Assembly: GCF_002582035.1 (NCBI RefSeq)
Contig: NZ_NUQE01000027.1
Coordinates: 1-32,393 of the forward strand
Source of the DNA: Bacillus pseudomycoides
GTDB lineage: Bacteria > Bacillota > Bacilli > Bacillales > Bacillaceae_G
Length of the DNA: 32,393 nucleotides
Reading direction: 5' to 3'
Under the pieces are notes generated by a model that saw nothing but the letters and a program-made list of their open reading frames with translations, was not told the origin of the DNA and ran no database searches. Every line of letters starts with the position of its first letter. Positions within the stretch are counted from its first letter, which is position 1. Of this stretch, positions 1 through 8,635 are shown in pieces. The translations under genes were made by a program, and so were the position numbers.

Positions 1-103
1 AAGAAGTTAGGTGGGAGATAAACTGCCCGTAAAAGCCCGATTGGTGAGGGCTAATAATCAGTGGGGGATGAAGAAAACCCCACTGATTAAAGTTTCACTT
101 TAT
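1..103 (+). repeat. bcr-type interspersed repeat, 5'-truncated copy
   Basis: The stretch ends with the block seen several times in the window: GCCCGATTGG, then CAGTGGGGG-ATGAAGAAA-CCCCACTGAT, then AGTTTCACTTTAT. The two central blocks form a hairpin. It matches the right two-thirds of the fuller copy at 9556-9708. Assignment to the B. cereus group bcr repeats is from memory. Confidence 0.7.
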
Positions 104-234
104 GAACTCGTTGTGCTTTGCCTCATGTATTCTTGCCATAATCGTGTCAAAGAAAAACTATATCGCAACCGTATCAAAGATTACAACAAGTCCTAAAAAG
201 TTCATCATAAGAATATGAAGAGTGTTCGGGGACA

Positions 235-624
235 GACTAAATGGTCTTGGTATTGATGCATCACATGCTTATGAGCGTACACATGAGACGTCGATTGCGC
301 GCACGGAAACGCTTATTTATGGCGTATGTACAATTACATTTAGTAGAAGAGGAATAAGGAATAGAGAAAATGGTCTCCATTGCAGATTAGCTCTTTTTGT
401 AGAATGCCATGTTGAGAAAGTTTTTTTAGAGTAAATGGTCCTGGTATTGATGCGTAACATGCTTATGAGCGTACACATGAGACGTCGATTACGCATACGG
501 AAGCACTTATTTATGCGTATGTACAATCACATTTAGTAGAAGAGGAATAGAGAAAAGAGCTAATCTTCATTGCAGATTAGCCCTTTTTGTAGAATGCCAT
601 GTTGAGAAAGTTTTTTTAGAGTTA
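235..624 (+). repeat. Tandem duplication (about 2 x 195 bp) of a decayed gene 3' end plus terminator
   Basis: Unit 1 (235-433) and unit 2 (434-624) are near-identical by eye and end in the same AGAATGCCATGTTGAGAAAG block. In one frame each unit reads like a protein C-terminus containing GIDA.HAYERTHETSI and ending VEEE-stop. Unit 2 has a stop codon inside this (GCG TAA) and unit 1 carries a frame-changing extra base near TATGGCGTATG, so neither is intact. Each unit ends with a hairpin (in unit 2 GAGCTAATCT/AGATTAGCCC followed by T5). This looks like duplicated debris of a gene end; the parent family is not identified with confidence. Confidence 0.7.
557..588 (+). terminator. Intrinsic terminator in second tandem unit
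   Basis: The arms GAGCTAATCT and AGATTAGCCC flank a short loop and are followed by TTTTT. A slightly decayed counterpart lies about 190 bp upstream in unit 1. Confidence 0.6.
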
Positions 625-644
625 GAATTTAGAAAAATTTGTAT

Positions 645-673
645 TTTCAAACACTTCTTTTTGTTAGTATATT
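645..673 (+). promoter_or_regulatory. Possible sigma-A promoter of rap-phr
   Basis: TTTCAA, a 17-bp spacer and TATATT lie about 30 bp ahead of the rap start. The -10 element is good and the -35 is weak. No other promoter candidate is obvious in the short gap after the upstream terminator. Confidence 0.35.
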
Positions 674-704
674 AGTAGTATATAAGCAAAGGAGAAGGGG
701 ATAT

Positions 705-1814
705 ATGAGTGTCCATGTGATAAAACAAGAAGAAATCACGTCACTTTTAAATGAGTGGTATCGAGAAATCAGGGCGCAAAACTTTATGAAAGCAAAAGAA
801 TTAAAGCAAAGTATTGATGCAAAAATTAAGAACATGGAAGAAAATCGGACAAATGAAGAGCATTATCTTCTTTTAGATTTTCGTTTTAAAATGTTGAGTG
901 CAGAATTTTATCCTCATCAATCTGATATATCTAAAAATGATATTCAAGAAATGAAGTTAGATAAAGCTCCATCAGATAAATCTTTATTCTATTATTACTA
1001 TTTCTTTAAAGCTTCTCATGCAACTGTAATTGGTGATTTTAAAGAAGCTGAACAAAATTATGAGAAAGCAGAATCTTTGCTAAAAAATGTTCATGATCCA
1101 ATAGAAATTGCAGAATTCAATTTGAAATTGTCCAGCTATTATTATTATGTTTCTCAACCTGTTTTAGTCATTCAACATGCTAATAGGGCAAGAAATATAT
1201 TTACTGAACAGTATGGATATGAAAAGAAAGTTGCAGCATGTGATAACATTTTGGGATTAGCCTGCATAGAATTGAGTGAATTTGAACAGGCAGAAGTTTA
1301 CCTTATGTCGTCTCTAAATATGTTACAGAACCAACATGAAGAATCATTAATGTTACGAGTTCGTCATAGTCTAGGTGTTATGTATGCCGAACAAAATTTG
1401 TCTGAATTAGCAATTCGCTATTTGTCAGAAGTATCTCAAAAAATCCCAAAGCATTTTAGAGCGATTTTCCTAGAAGCGAGAGAGAATTATAAATTAGGGA
1501 ATACAGAGCTGGCAGCAAGTTTAATTCAAAAAGGATTAGAAGTTTGTAGTGAATTAGAACAAGAGGAATACAAATATCATTTTGTTATTTTAAAAGCTTT
1601 GAATGAGAATGCTACAACTGAAAAGTTAGAAGTAGTTATTTGTGAGGGAATTGCATTCTTTAAAGAGTCTGGTTTATGGAAGTATGTACAGGAATATGCA
1701 GAAAAATTAGCAGTGCAATATTATGAGACGGGAAATTCAGTAAAAGCGAGTGAGTATTTTTATTTAGGACATAAGGAAAAAGAAGAAGGATTTAAGAAAG
1801 GAGCTTTAAAATGA
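705..1814 (+). CDS. rap: Rap family TPR regulator (response regulator aspartate phosphatase type)
   Basis: The product is 369 residues from the ATG at 705, which follows AGGAGAAGGGG at good spacing. An upstream in-frame ATG at 639 has no ribosome binding site. The N-terminal 70 or so residues form the helical effector-binding region typical of Rap proteins (VHVIKQEEITSLLNEWY...). The rest is tetratricopeptide repeats, with KEAEQNYEKAESLL, QAEVYLMSSLNML and KASEYFYLGH visible. Rap proteins dephosphorylate Spo0F or block response regulators and are inhibited by an imported Phr peptide. The stop codon overlaps the start of a Phr-like gene, which strongly supports the Rap call. The exact target (Spo0F, ComA or another) cannot be read from sequence alone. 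Confidence 0.9.
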   Translation: MSVHVIKQEEITSLLNEWYREIRAQNFMKAKELKQSIDAKIKNMEENRTNEEHYLLLDFRFKMLSAEFYPHQSDISKNDIQEMKLDKAPSDKSLFYYYYFFKASHATVIGDFKEAEQNYEKAESLLKNVHDPIEIAEFNLKLSSYYYYVSQPVLVIQHANRARNIFTEQYGYEKKVAACDNILGLACIELSEFEQAEVYLMSSLNMLQNQHEESLMLRVRHSLGVMYAEQNLSELAIRYLSEVSQKIPKHFRAIFLEARENYKLGNTELAASLIQKGLEVCSELEQEEYKYHFVILKALNENATTEKLEVVICEGIAFFKESGLWKYVQEYAEKLAVQYYETGNSVKASEYFYLGHKEKEEGFKKGALK

Positions 1815-1948
1815 AAAAAATTATAACTAGTTCAATGGGGTTAATTATGACAGTATTATTGTTAAGTGGGGTAGTAACTTCAGTAGATTCACAACAAGTT
1901 GAACCAACGAATGATACACAATATACTCATGGCGAGCCATGGGGTTGA
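1811..1948 (+). CDS. phr: Phr-type secreted signalling pre-peptide
   Basis: This 45-residue gene starts at the ATG of an ATGA overlap with the rap stop, the usual rap-phr coupling. The N-terminus MKKII is followed by a hydrophobic run (GLIMTVLLLSGVV), giving a Sec signal peptide. The tail is polar and ends THGEPWG. In this family the mature 5-8 residue signal comes from the C-terminus or just before it after export, and is re-imported by Opp to inhibit its Rap. By position and composition the mature peptide should come from the last residues (a form of HGEPWG). The precise processing site is inferred. Confidence 0.85.
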   Translation: MKKIITSSMGLIMTVLLLSGVVTSVDSQQVEPTNDTQYTHGEPWG

Positions 1949-2009
1949 GAAAAAATATTTTAACAGAATAAAGCAAATGTGAACAATTTTAAAATATTTT
2001 TCTATAGAA

Positions 2010-2038
2010 TTGACAATGAAATTTTATTTCTCTATAAT
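2010..2038 (+). promoter_or_regulatory. Consensus sigma-A promoter of the tyrS T-box transcript
   Basis: TTGACA, exactly 17 bp, then TATAAT: both hexamers match consensus perfectly. Transcription should begin near 2045, just ahead of the T-box leader. Such a strong promoter fits control at the level of attenuation. A second TATAAT occurs at 2043-2048 without a good -35. Confidence 0.85.
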
Positions 2039-2059
2039 TGGCTATAATTTAACATATCA

Positions 2060-2306
2060 AATACGTTGAAAGAGCCCAGTAGCAGTTTGTCACTGTTATC
2101 GAGAAAGCTAGGGGTTGATGGAACCTAGCACAAACAAACTTGTGAATTACACTCTGGAGTATCTTAGGTAATGCTAAGCGGAGTAGCAATCGATACTATT
2201 GCTAAGAGTGGTACGAATAGTAGAATACATACTATTTGTACAATTTGGGTGGTAACACGGTTAAAAATCGTCCCTATGTCTAGTGTAGACATAGGGACTT
2301 TTTTTA
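2060..2306 (+). promoter_or_regulatory. T-box riboswitch, tyrosine type, upstream of tyrS
   Basis: The leader has the T-box landmarks: a long Stem I region with GAGAAAGC, a specifier loop reading GTGAATTACACTC with the tyrosine codon TAC at 2148-2150, and the T-box sequence GGGTGGTAACACGG at 2247-2260. The antiterminator bulge TGGT would pair with the ACCA end of tRNA-Tyr. A terminator follows at once. Uncharged tRNA-Tyr should stabilise the antiterminator and permit tyrS transcription, so tyrS rises when tyrosine is depleted, for example by the decarboxylase encoded nearby. Confidence 0.95.
2270..2306 (+). terminator. T-box regulated intrinsic terminator
   Basis: A perfect 13-bp stem (GTCCCTATGTCTA paired across a GTG loop) is followed by a T7 run. 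Its 5' side overlaps the region needed by the antiterminator, as expected for a T-box. Confidence 0.95.
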
Positions 2307-2361
2307 TATTCTTACCAAACTAAGGCAAGAAAAACTTACAAATTAAAGGAGCTGGAAAGAC

Positions 2362-3621
2362 ATGAACATCATTGATGAATTGGAATGGCGCGATGCCATT
2401 AATCAACAAACAGATGAAGAAGGATTACGTAAACTAGTAGAGGAGAAAAAGATTTCCTTGTACTGTGGTGTAGATCCAACTGGTGACAGCATGCATATTG
2501 GACATTTAATTCCGTTTATGATGATGAAACGCTTCCAATTAGCTGGGCATCATCCAGTTATTTTAATTGGAGGAGCAACGGGAACAATCGGTGATCCAAG
2601 TGGACGCCAAACAGAAAGACAACTCCAAACACTAGAACAAGTACAGCATAATGTTGACGCATTAACAGCACAAATGAAAAAGCTATTTGACTTTGGCGGC
2701 AATAGCGAAGTGAAAATGGTAAATAACTACGATTGGACGCATGAAGTAAGCATCCTTGAGTTTTTACGCGATTACGGTAAAAACTTTAGTATAAATAATA
2801 TGCTAGCAAAAGATATCGTAGCAAGTCGTTTAGAGACAGGGATCTCATTTACAGAATTCACATACCAAATTTTACAAGCGATGGACTTCCATCACTTATA
2901 CAAACACGAAGATGTACAACTGCAAATTGGCGGTAGTGACCAATGGGGGAATATTACAGCCGGTTTAGATTTAATTCGTAAAAAAGAAGGATCAGATGCA
3001 AAAGTATTTGGTTTAACAATTCCATTACTATTAAAATCAGATGGTACGAAGTTTGGTAAAACAGCAGGAGGAGCGATTTGGTTAGATCCTGAAAAAACAA
3101 CACCATTTGAATTCTACCAGTTCTGGGTGAACACAGATGATCGCGATGTAATGAAATACTTAAAATTCTTCACATTCTTAACGAAAGATAGAATTGATGA
3201 ATTAGCGGTTAAGGTTCAAACAGAGCCTCATAAACGTGAAGCGCAAAAAGTATTAGCAGAAGAAATGACGAAGTTTGTTCATAGTGAGAATGCATTTCTA
3301 CAAGCAGTAAAAATTACAGAAGCATTATTTAGCGGTGATATTAAATCATTAACTGCGGATGAAATTGAACAAGGCTTTAAAGACATGCCAACTTTCCATG
3401 CTGCAAAGGAAACAAAAAATATTGTCGAGTGGTTAGTAGATTTAGGAATTGAACCTTCTAGACGCCAAGCAAGAGAAGATATTAATAATGGAGCTATTTT
3501 AATGAATGGAGATAAAGTAACAGATGTAACTACAGATGTTACGGCAGAAAATTCATTTGATGGAAGATTTATTATTATCCGTAAAGGTAAAAAGAATTAC
3601 AGCTTAGTAAAATTAGGATAA
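2362..3621 (+). CDS. tyrS: Tyrosyl-tRNA synthetase
   Basis: This 419-residue class I synthetase attaches tyrosine to tRNA-Tyr. The ATP-binding HIGH motif is at residues 45-48 (MHIGHL). Tyrosine-pocket residues lie in LYCGVDPTGD (about 33-42) and the YQILQAMDF helix. The KMSKS loop appears as KFGKT near residue 233. A C-terminal S4 RNA-binding domain begins near residue 350 (PSRRQAREDINNGAI). Length is normal and the start is preceded by AAAGGAGCTGG. The T-box leader and the downstream tyrosine decarboxylase genes match the known arrangement in tyramine-producing lactic acid bacteria, where a dedicated tyrS heads the cluster. This is therefore probably a second TyrRS; the main housekeeping copy would lie elsewhere (inference). 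Confidence 0.97.
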   Translation: MNIIDELEWRDAINQQTDEEGLRKLVEEKKISLYCGVDPTGDSMHIGHLIPFMMMKRFQLAGHHPVILIGGATGTIGDPSGRQTERQLQTLEQVQHNVDALTAQMKKLFDFGGNSEVKMVNNYDWTHEVSILEFLRDYGKNFSINNMLAKDIVASRLETGISFTEFTYQILQAMDFHHLYKHEDVQLQIGGSDQWGNITAGLDLIRKKEGSDAKVFGLTIPLLLKSDGTKFGKTAGGAIWLDPEKTTPFEFYQFWVNTDDRDVMKYLKFFTFLTKDRIDELAVKVQTEPHKREAQKVLAEEMTKFVHSENAFLQAVKITEALFSGDIKSLTADEIEQGFKDMPTFHAAKETKNIVEWLVDLGIEPSRRQAREDINNGAILMNGDKVTDVTTDVTAENSFDGRFIIIRKGKKNYSLVKLG

Positions 3622-3673
3622 TAAAGCTCTGTAAATATATAAACACAACCCCCTTTTCTTTTTAGGTGGGCGA

Positions 3674-3713
3674 GGGCACCTGGCCATGCATAGAAGCGGT
3701 CAGGGCCTTTTTC
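3674..3713 (+). terminator. Probable terminator of tyrS
   Basis: GGC-A-CCTGGCC and GGTCAGGGCC pair around a 12-nt loop (one bulged A, one G-U pair), followed by TTTTT. It lies 50 bp after the tyrS stop. Confidence 0.65.
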
Positions 3714-3747
3714 TGCCAGCAAAGGGAACCCGCTATTCGCAGACTTT

Positions 3748-3798
3748 CCATCAGTGGGGGGATGAAGAAAACCCCCACTGACGGAAGTTTCGCTTTAT
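3748..3798 (+). repeat. bcr-type interspersed repeat, right-end fragment
   Basis: CCATCAGTGGGGGG-ATGAAGAAAA-CCCCCACTGACGG followed by AAGTTTCGCTTTAT is the terminal hairpin and end block of the repeat. The left half of the repeat is absent. Confidence 0.65.
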
Positions 3799-3877
3799 TC
3801 TGCATAGCAGTGACTTATCTGTTGGAAAATTAAATCAGATTTACATATAGATAAAGTGAAGGTAAGGGGGATTAATT

Positions 3878-4555
3878 ATGCTGACATCATGGGAACGAAC
3901 TTTAGAATTAGCATATGTTAATCATTATGTGATAACGGAAGTTAATAAAAAACAGCAAGTCAATTGGCTATTAGTAGATTTGGGCTTAGATAATATAAAC
4001 GAAGAACAAATTAATGGGATGCTAGATAAGATGTTAATTGGGTTCAATCGGTTATTTAAGTATAAATCTGTACAACAAGCGAATTTGGGTTATTTTAGGA
4101 TGTTGGATATTTTAAAAAAAGGTGATATGTATCATCCGAGAATTCACGTGTTACTTCCGATGATAAAAAGCTATTTTCAGGGGAGATACTATATCAAACA
4201 TGATAACTGGATCTCTTTGTGGAGCAGAGCATTAGGGATAGAAAATGATTTGTTTGTAAAAGTGAAAGTAGTGAATGGAAAAGAAGCTGATCGTGAGATT
4301 TTTCAAGAAAAATTGTTAACATTTCGTGAACAGAGAAGTGAAATTCCTCTTCGGGAAAGTAAAATAATTACATCTAGACGTTTAATAGGATACAGCAAAT
4401 TGTTAAAAAATGTAATGGAACGTTTATTTTATGAAAATGAATCTCATTTAGGTGTGGATGAATTATGTATAAACGATTCAATTGCAAATCATGCGTTTGT
4501 AAATATGTTAGACTGGCATCCAGGTTTAAGAGAAGATGAAAAAATCCTTTTTTAA
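3878..4555 (+). pseudogene. Degenerate rolling-circle plasmid replication protein (Rep_1 type)
   Basis: This is an open 225-residue frame with a good ribosome binding site (GGTAAGGGGG). Its order of conserved blocks matches pUB110-type Rep proteins: GFNRLFKYKSVQQANLGYFRMLDI, then MYHPRIHVLLPMIKSYF, then W.SLW.RALG, and finally RRLIGYSKLLK near the C-terminus. Two key parts are damaged. In the metal-binding block the usual HPHFH reads HPRIH (residues 86-90), so one metal-ligand histidine is lost. The segment that should hold the catalytic tyrosine (a YTVKD-like block) is missing between residues 140 and 170. The N-terminal Cys-rich/FLTLT region is also shortened. It cannot be a normal initiator. 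It is either a relic of an integrated plasmid or a repurposed DNA-binding protein; the intact frame leaves the second option open. It sits between tyrS and the antiporter gene. Confidence 0.7.
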
Positions 4556-4581
4556 AATAATAATCAGCCTTTTTCTGTAGC

Positions 4582-4615
4582 AGAAGAGTGAAGCAAATTC
4601 ACTCTTCTTTTTTTA
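4582..4615 (+). terminator. Intrinsic terminator after the Rep relic
   Basis: An 11-bp perfect stem (AGAAGAGTGAA / TTCACTCTTCT, loop GCAAA) is followed by a T run of about seven. Confidence 0.9.
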
Positions 4616-4705
4616 TAACTTTTACCGTGGTTATTTATCGGGTTTTTGTGTATTAATATTCATTTTTATTTATATTCATTTTGATTATTTTTATAAATAA
4701 AAGAT

Positions 4706-4741
4706 TTAAAGCTTTAATGGATAAAAGCATTAAACCTTTAA
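4706..4741. other. AT-rich 14-bp inverted repeat in the intergenic region
   Basis: TTAAAGCTTTAATG and CATTAAACCTTTAA pair with a single mismatch around GATAAAAG. No T run follows, so it is not an ordinary terminator. It lies about 65 bp upstream of the best -35 for the antiporter gene and could be an operator or a hairpin. Function unknown. Confidence 0.4.
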
Positions 4742-4806
4742 TGCCCTAAATAATAAGTTTTTGATTTTTGGTAATAAACACTGTCAAATCAGTGTTTTCT
4801 AGGTTG

Positions 4807-4835
4807 TTGACAAAACAAAAATACAGGAGTAGACT
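4807..4835 (+). promoter_or_regulatory. Candidate promoter of the tyrosine/tyramine antiporter gene
   Basis: TTGACA, 17 bp, TAGACT. The -35 is consensus and the -10 matches at four of six positions. The implied leader is about 315 nt. The Fnr/Crp-like site at 4852-4867 would then lie just downstream of the start, so the real start may instead use a -10 near 4886 (CATAAA) activated from that site. Confidence 0.4.
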
Positions 4836-4851
4836 GACGTCATAAGTTGAA

Positions 4852-4867
4852 TGTGTAATGCTTCACA
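4852..4867. promoter_or_regulatory. Fnr/Crp-family type operator upstream of the antiporter gene
   Basis: TGTGT-AATGCT-TCACA matches the TGTGA-N6-TCACA site used by Bacillus Fnr and related ArcR/Crp-type regulators at nine of ten half-site bases. The same arrangement, preceded by TTGAA, recurs ahead of nhaC (9823-9838). With a -10 around 4886-4891 it would be centred near -40, the activator position. Confidence 0.5.
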
Positions 4868-5158
4868 AGCAAAAACCTAAGTTTTCATAAATGGGTTTTT
4901 AGAAAAACAGATGATTATTTTATGAATATTATTCGTTTCGTGTTCTGAAGAAATGTATGGATGTATTCTACGAAATAATAGCATTGTTTGAAGAAAGGAA
5001 GGATTCTATAGGATCTACACATTTTGTCTTAGATATTTTGTTTTAATACCCTAGTTTTTAACGTTTGTATTTTGACAGTGCAGTTCTTTTAAAAATTAGC
5101 GTATTAGTTCAGTTTATTTCTTCTATGAAAATTAAATAAGGGAAAGAAGGACATAGTT

Positions 5159-6598
5159 ATGGCCAATACAAAAAAATTAACGCTTTTTGGGTTAATTGGT
5201 ATTACGATGGCATTCTTTGGCACTGTACGTAGTGTACCGACGCTTGCTATTACAGGATGGACGCAAATTTTCTATATGTTAATTGCTGCACTTGTATTTG
5301 CTCTCCCTATTGCGCTCATGTCAGCCGAACTTTCAACAGGATTTCCTGAAGAAGGTGGCCCACAAGTTTGGGTTAGAAATGCATTAGGTGAAAAATGGGG
5401 ATTCGTTACCTCATGGTTATTATGGGTTCAAATGTTTTTCGGGATGGTAATGGTTTCGTCAACTGTTGGTGTTCTCTTCGGTTACGTTATTAATAAGCCA
5501 GAACTATCTTCAAACAACTACTTTATTTTTGCCGTAATCTTAATTTCATACTGGGGTGTGACTTTATTAAACCTTAAGTTTGATATGGTAAAAATCGCAG
5601 GTAACTGGGGCGCTGTTATTGGTGTATATATTCCATTTGTTATTCTCGTAGTTCTAGGTGTTATCTATATGATGAAAAATGGAATTCAGCCAAATAGTTA
5701 CTTAGGGAATTTTAAACCAAGTGATTTAGTACCTAATTTAAAAGATTTAGGAAGCTTAGCGTATTTATCAGGGATTATCTTTATTTTTGCGGGGGTAGAG
5801 ATCTCATCTGTACATGCAAATAATATTGAAAATCCAAAACGTAACTATCCAGTTGCTGTTATCTCTTCTGTTATTTTACTAGTAATCTTTAATATTATCG
5901 CTGGTTTAACAGTTTCTAACGCAGTGCCAAAAGGGCATATAGAGTTAGCTAACATTACACAACCTTACTTGATTTTCTGTAATGATTTAGGAATTCCATC
6001 TATCTTTGTTAACATTATTTCTTTAATGATTTTAATTGGTGTTTTAGTACAGCTAAGTGCATGGGTACTCGGACCAAGTAAATCGATGATTAAAGTGGCA
6101 GAGGAAGGGAATTTACCGAAGTTCTTCCAAAAAAGAACAGACAAAGGTATTCCAATCACGTTTGTGATGATCCAAGCTATTGTTATTTCGCTAGTATCTT
6201 TCTTATATGTAGTCGTTCCAGATGTTAATAGTGCATTCTTAATTATTACCATTACAACAACGATTCTATATTGTATCGTATATCTTTTAATTGCAATTTC
6301 AGCAATTCGCTTACGCTATAACATGCCTGATGTAAAGAGACCATTTAGATTAGGTAGTAAAGGAAATGGATTAATGTGGTTTGTATCTACTGTATCAATG
6401 ATCGGTATTGTACTTACCATTGGTGTAAGTTTGATTCCACCATCCATTTTAAAACCAAGTCAGTATACTGGTTACGTCATTTATCAAGTGGTCGCTACAG
6501 GGGTTATGATTGGGATCGCTCTTATTATTAACAAATGTAAGAAACCAGAATGGAAGAAAGACTATCAACAAGAAGAGCATTTAAAACAAGCTAACTAA
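5159..6598 (+). CDS. tyrP: Tyrosine/tyramine antiporter (APC superfamily)
   Basis: This is a 479-residue membrane protein with about 12 predicted hydrophobic segments. The N-terminus carries the APC signature region (LFGLIGITMAFFGTVRSVPTLA), and SAELSTGFPEEGGPQVWV is typical of the glutamate/GABA and tyrosine/tyramine antiporter branch. It would exchange extracellular tyrosine for tyramine, moving one positive charge out per cycle and so generating membrane potential. The specificity call rests on the decarboxylase gene 53 bp downstream, with which it must be co-transcribed, and on its resemblance to TyrP proteins of enterococci as I remember them. The start follows GGGAAAGAAGG. The soluble C-terminal tail is lysine- and glutamate-rich. 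Confidence 0.88.
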   Translation: MANTKKLTLFGLIGITMAFFGTVRSVPTLAITGWTQIFYMLIAALVFALPIALMSAELSTGFPEEGGPQVWVRNALGEKWGFVTSWLLWVQMFFGMVMVSSTVGVLFGYVINKPELSSNNYFIFAVILISYWGVTLLNLKFDMVKIAGNWGAVIGVYIPFVILVVLGVIYMMKNGIQPNSYLGNFKPSDLVPNLKDLGSLAYLSGIIFIFAGVEISSVHANNIENPKRNYPVAVISSVILLVIFNIIAGLTVSNAVPKGHIELANITQPYLIFCNDLGIPSIFVNIISLMILIGVLVQLSAWVLGPSKSMIKVAEEGNLPKFFQKRTDKGIPITFVMIQAIVISLVSFLYVVVPDVNSAFLIITITTTILYCIVYLLIAISAIRLRYNMPDVKRPFRLGSKGNGLMWFVSTVSMIGIVLTIGVSLIPPSILKPSQYTGYVIYQVVATGVMIGIALIINKCKKPEWKKDYQQEEHLKQAN

Positions 6599-6651
6599 AA
6601 TTAATAATTCCTTATATTAACATAAATTAATTGAAAATGGAGGAACTGAAA

Positions 6652-8514
6652 ATGAAATACGAAATGCCAGAAATTAATTTAAAAGCGTTATTCTTAGGAG
6701 ATAAAGGTGAAAATGTAGATTTATTTAAAGAATTATTATTAAAAATGGTAGATGAGCATGTTGGTTGGAGACAAAACTATATGCCACAAGATTTACCGGT
6801 GATTACACCTCAAGATAGAAGCTCTAAAAATTTCCAAGAAACTGCAGATCATATGCGTAGTGTGTTCAACGTATTATCTTCTAAATTACGTACGAATTCT
6901 TTACCTTGGCATAATGCTGGTCGTTTCTGGGGACATATGAACTCTGAAACATTAATGCCTTCTATCATCGCTTATACAGCAGCAATGTTATGGAACGGTA
7001 ATAACGTAGCATATGAGTCTTCACCAGGTACTTCTCAAATGGAAGAAGAAGTTGGACATGAATTTGCTGCACTAATGAGCTATAAAAAAGGCGAAAGCTG
7101 GGGACATATTTGTGCAGATGGTTCTATTGCTAACCTAGAAGGCTTATGGTATGCACGTAATATGAAATCCTTACCACTAGCAATTAAAGAAGTGGCTCCT
7201 GAATTTGTTGAAGGTAAATCTGAATGGGAATTACTGAATATGTCTACAGAAGAAATTCTAGCTATTTTAGATCAAATTCCTGAACAAATTGATGAAATTA
7301 AAGCTCATTCTGCACGCAGTGGTAAAAACCTACAAAAATTAGGTAAATGGTTAATTCCACAAACAAAACATTATTCTTGGTTAAAAGCTGCTGATATTAT
7401 CGGTGTTGGTCTTGATTGTGTAGAACAAGTAGATGTTGATGACAACTATCGTATGGACATTGATAAATTAGAAGAAAAAATTCGTGAACTAGCAGCACAA
7501 CAAATTCCTGTTCTAGGTGTTGTTGGGGTTATCGGTACAACAGAAGAAGGTCAAGTAGACCGTATTGATAAAATGGTAGAACTTCGTGAAAAATTAGCAG
7601 AAGAAGGCATCTATTTCTACATTCACGTAGACGCTGCTTATGGTGGTTATGCTCGTGCTATTTTCTTAGATGAAAATAACGAATTTATCGAATGGGATCA
7701 AATCGAAGAAGTGTACGCAAAACACAACATCTTCTCTGAAAAATGTGAATGGTTAACAAAAGAAATTTATCATTCATTTAAAGCAATGAACCAAGCAGAA
7801 ACAATTACAATTGATCCACACAAAATGGGATATATTCCTTACTCTGCAGGCGGTATTGTTATTAAAGATATTAGAATGCGCGATGTAATTTCTTACTTTG
7901 CAACTTATGTATTCGAAAAAGGTGCAGATATTCCAGCATTATTAGGTGCATATATTCTTGAAGGTTCTAAAGCAGGTGCAACTGCAGCAGCAGTTTGGAC
8001 AGCTCATCAAGTGTTACCTTTAAATGTAACTGGTTATGGTAAATTAATTGGCGCAAGTATTGAAGGAGCTTATCGTTTCTATGACTTCTTAAGTGATAAA
8101 GAATTCAAAGTTGGCGATAAAACAATTCGTGTTTACCCATTAACAAAACCTGACTTTAACATGGTTGACTACGTATTTAATGAAGAAGGTAATACAGACT
8201 TAGAAAAAATGAACAAATTAAATCATGATTTCTTCGATCACGCTTCTTATGTTAAAGGCGGATTATATAATAATGAGTTTATTACATCTCATACTGACTT
8301 TGCTACTCCTGACTACGGTAACAGCCCACTTCCATTCGTGAAGAGTCTTGGATTTAGCGAAGGAGAATGGGATCGCGAAGGTAAAGTAACGGTGCTTCGT
8401 GCTTGTGCATTATCTCCATATGCTCATGATAAAGATGTATTTGAAGAATATGCTGTTAAATTAGAAAAAGCAATTCAAGCTAAACTTGAAGCAATCTACG
8501 ATGAAATGAAATAA
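6652..8514 (+). CDS. tdcA: Tyrosine decarboxylase (PLP-dependent, bacterial group)
   Basis: The product is 620 residues from the ATG at 6652, which follows GGAGG at correct spacing; a TTG at 6631 would include that binding site in the coding region. The length equals that of Enterococcus faecalis TyrDC, and long blocks match it from memory: [61 protein letters not shown]. The PLP lysine is K391 in [16 protein letters not shown]. It converts tyrosine to tyramine and CO2, consuming a cytoplasmic proton; many such enzymes also accept phenylalanine. Automated annotation may call it glutamate decarboxylase, but the sequence belongs to the TyrDC group. Neighbours tyrS, the antiporter and nhaC fit a tyramine cluster. 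Confidence 0.93.
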   Translation: MKYEMPEINLKALFLGDKGENVDLFKELLLKMVDEHVGWRQNYMPQDLPVITPQDRSSKNFQETADHMRSVFNVLSSKLRTNSLPWHNAGRFWGHMNSETLMPSIIAYTAAMLWNGNNVAYESSPGTSQMEEEVGHEFAALMSYKKGESWGHICADGSIANLEGLWYARNMKSLPLAIKEVAPEFVEGKSEWELLNMSTEEILAILDQIPEQIDEIKAHSARSGKNLQKLGKWLIPQTKHYSWLKAADIIGVGLDCVEQVDVDDNYRMDIDKLEEKIRELAAQQIPVLGVVGVIGTTEEGQVDRIDKMVELREKLAEEGIYFYIHVDAAYGGYARAIFLDENNEFIEWDQIEEVYAKHNIFSEKCEWLTKEIYHSFKAMNQAETITIDPHKMGYIPYSAGGIVIKDIRMRDVISYFATYVFEKGADIPALLGAYILEGSKAGATAAAVWTAHQVLPLNVTGYGKLIGASIEGAYRFYDFLSDKEFKVGDKTIRVYPLTKPDFNMVDYVFNEEGNTDLEKMNKLNHDFFDHASYVKGGLYNNEFITSHTDFATPDYGNSPLPFVKSLGFSEGEWDREGKVTVLRACALSPYAHDKDVFEEYAVKLEKAIQAKLEAIYDEMK

Positions 8515-8540
8515 GTTTAGTAGAAAAGCATTTTAATAGA

Positions 8541-8585
8541 ATGAATGCATAACGTTAAAAATCCGTTATGCATTCATCTTTATAT
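8541..8585 (+). terminator. Hairpin after tyrosine decarboxylase
   Basis: ATGAATGCATAACG and CGTTATGCATTCAT form a perfect 14-bp stem around a 9-nt loop. The following CTTTATATATAAT is T-rich but imperfect, so it may be a leaky terminator or 3'-end stabiliser before pdxK. Confidence 0.7.
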
Positions 8586-8635
8586 ATAATTGATTTTATT
8601 TATTTGAGTAAGATCAATTGAGGAGTGAAAACGTG

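Noticed and set aside
222-434. 70-codon open frame as a gene
   Set aside because: It lies in the tandem duplication, lacks a ribosome binding site and reads through a terminator; unit 2 is broken in the same frame.
6652-8514. Glutamate decarboxylase
   Set aside because: Length, block sequence and neighbours (tyrS with T-box, antiporter, nhaC) match the bacterial tyrosine decarboxylase group, not GadB.
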